Assembly: GCA_025869435.1 (NCBI GenBank)
Contig: JAOZVS010000123.1
Location: forward strand, 1-51,060
Direction of reading: 5' to 3'
DNA length: 51,060 nt
DNA from: Zavarzinia sp.
Lineage (GTDB): Bacteria > Pseudomonadota > Alphaproteobacteria > Zavarziniales > Zavarziniaceae
Position 1 is the first letter of the stretch; the number at the start of each line of letters is the position of its first letter. The notes below the pieces were generated by a model. It did not search any database, was not told where the DNA came from, and worked only from the letters and a program-made list of their open reading frames with translations. Shown here piece by piece: positions 50,553 to 51,060 of this stretch. The translations under genes and the position numbers were made by a program.

Positions 50553-50567
50553 CGCGCCCAAATAGGG

Positions 50568-50669
50568 TATCCGTTGTGTATCCGGTTGTACGCTAGCGCC
50601 CGATAAGAGACTGATCCATATGGACTTTCATCTCTGATCGCGGTTCCTGTTCCAGCCGGTTGTACGCTA
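50568..50669. repeat. Short direct repeats, probable integrase arm sites
   Basis: CCGGTTGTACGCTA occurs at 50582-50595 and 50656-50669, and a related TATCCGTTGTGTA at 50568-50580. They lie between the att core and the integrase gene, where arm-type or excisionase sites are expected. Confidence 0.5.
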
Positions 50670-50729
50670 CGGTTGGATCCCTGGTTGCACCTATATCGCA
50701 CCTGGTTCCAGCCTCTCAGGAGGTGGAAA

Positions 50730-51060
50730 ATGCCAAAACTCAAACTCACCAAGTCGGCGGTCGAGGCTGCGACCCCGAAGGAGCGCGATTACGATCTCCG
50801 CGACACACTCATACCCGGCTTCATGGTGAAGGTCACGCCCGCTGGCCGGAAGATCTTCATGCTCCACTATCAGACACGGTCCGGCATCCGCCGCAAGCCG
50901 GCGATCGGCCGGTACGGGGAATTGACCGTCGAGCAGGCCAGGAAGATCGCACAGGACTGGCTGGCGGATGTTCGTCTCGGCAACGACCCCAGCTCCGAGC
51001 GCTCTGCCATGAGAGCGGCGCCGACGGTGAAGGAGCTCTGCGAGCGATTCATCGAGGACT
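50730..51060 (+). CDS. int: Tyrosine-type integrase, 5' part (runs off the window)
   Basis: ATG 50730 follows AGGAGGT at five-base spacing. The 110 visible residues show the arm-binding DUF4102-type domain: LTKSAVEAATP, YDLRDTLIPGFMVKVTPAGRK, FMLHYQTRSG, KPAIGRYGELTVEQARKIA and GNDPSSER. The start of the core-binding domain follows (PTVKELCERFIED). The catalytic domain lies beyond the window. P4-type integrases of this kind insert into tRNA 3' ends. The gene points into the element, away from the att site. Confidence 0.9.
   Translation, partial: MPKLKLTKSAVEAATPKERDYDLRDTLIPGFMVKVTPAGRKIFMLHYQTRSGIRRKPAIGRYGELTVEQARKIAQDWLADVRLGNDPSSERSAMRAAPTVKELCERFIED

Noticed and set aside
50086-50565. 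Short frames on both strands between the ferredoxin reductase gene and the att site
   Set aside because: They are short, Arg/Pro/Ser-rich, overlap one another and the tRNA fragment, and lack good ribosome sites.
1-51060. CRISPR array, rRNA operon or complete insertion sequence
   Set aside because: No regularly spaced repeats, no rRNA-like sequence and no transposase gene were recognised anywhere in the window.

Overview
The window is a high-GC chromosome segment of an alphaproteobacterium, most likely a Rhodospirillales-type organism. This rests on gene content: an aapJQMP general amino-acid transporter, a DUF2849-cysI-DUF934 sulfite reductase unit, a dnaB-alr-mlaE-mlaF-radA-cvpA-purF-SDR string, heterotetrameric sarcosine oxidase in B-D-A-G order, and a Zur-controlled zinc operon with alphaproteobacterial-type operators. 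Starts are often TTG or GTG, and ATGA stop/start overlaps are very common. No species is claimed.

Left third (1-13.7 kb). One long leftward operon (about 6.5 kb to 24) starts from a promoter near 6.5 kb. It encodes DUF2849, sulfite reductase, DUF934, an unannotated 32-residue membrane peptide, a HAD hydrolase, a SufS-SufU pair, a PqqD-like protein and a DUF4010 membrane protein. Facing away from it is a zinc-starvation operon (7.3-12.1 kb). It has a good Zur box, a 35-residue membrane peptide, an ABC zinc importer (ATPase, permease, binding protein), a COG0523 GTPase and a cytoplasmic WD40 propeller. A second Zur box lies between zur itself and hisI; hisI is followed by a glutathione-peroxidase gene.

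Middle (13.7-31.7 kb). A small AT-rich patch holds an orphan gene and a degenerate duplication of the 5' end of the next SDR gene. Then come metC, the aap amino-acid transporter, cysE, and the conserved housekeeping block from dnaB down to purF and an SDR (leftward). A cyclopropane-fatty-acid synthase lies upstream of dnaB.

Right third (31.9-51 kb). Sarcosine oxidase soxBDAG is transcribed leftward and divergently from a GlxA-type AraC regulator. Its delta subunit has lost all three zinc-binding cysteines. An MFS carrier and a cytosolic PAS histidine kinase/FixJ-type regulator pair follow. Directly behind that pair is a compact ten-gene operon (41.9-50.1 kb). It encodes an outer-membrane channel, an acetamidase/formamidase-family hydrolase with a four-cysteine insertion, an alpha-only Rieske oxygenase, an unknown 112-residue protein, an NTF2-like protein, a StyA-like flavin monooxygenase with its flavin reductase, an SDR, a Rieske ferredoxin and a ferredoxin reductase. 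This looks like a complete, self-regulated catabolic route for an aromatic or N-heteroaromatic compound, and I do not recognise it as a described pathway. It is the most interesting system in the window.

The last 560 bp are the left boundary of an integrative element: a 3' fragment of a tRNA-Leu(CAA) gene (att site), short repeats, and the start of a tyrosine integrase that runs off the window.
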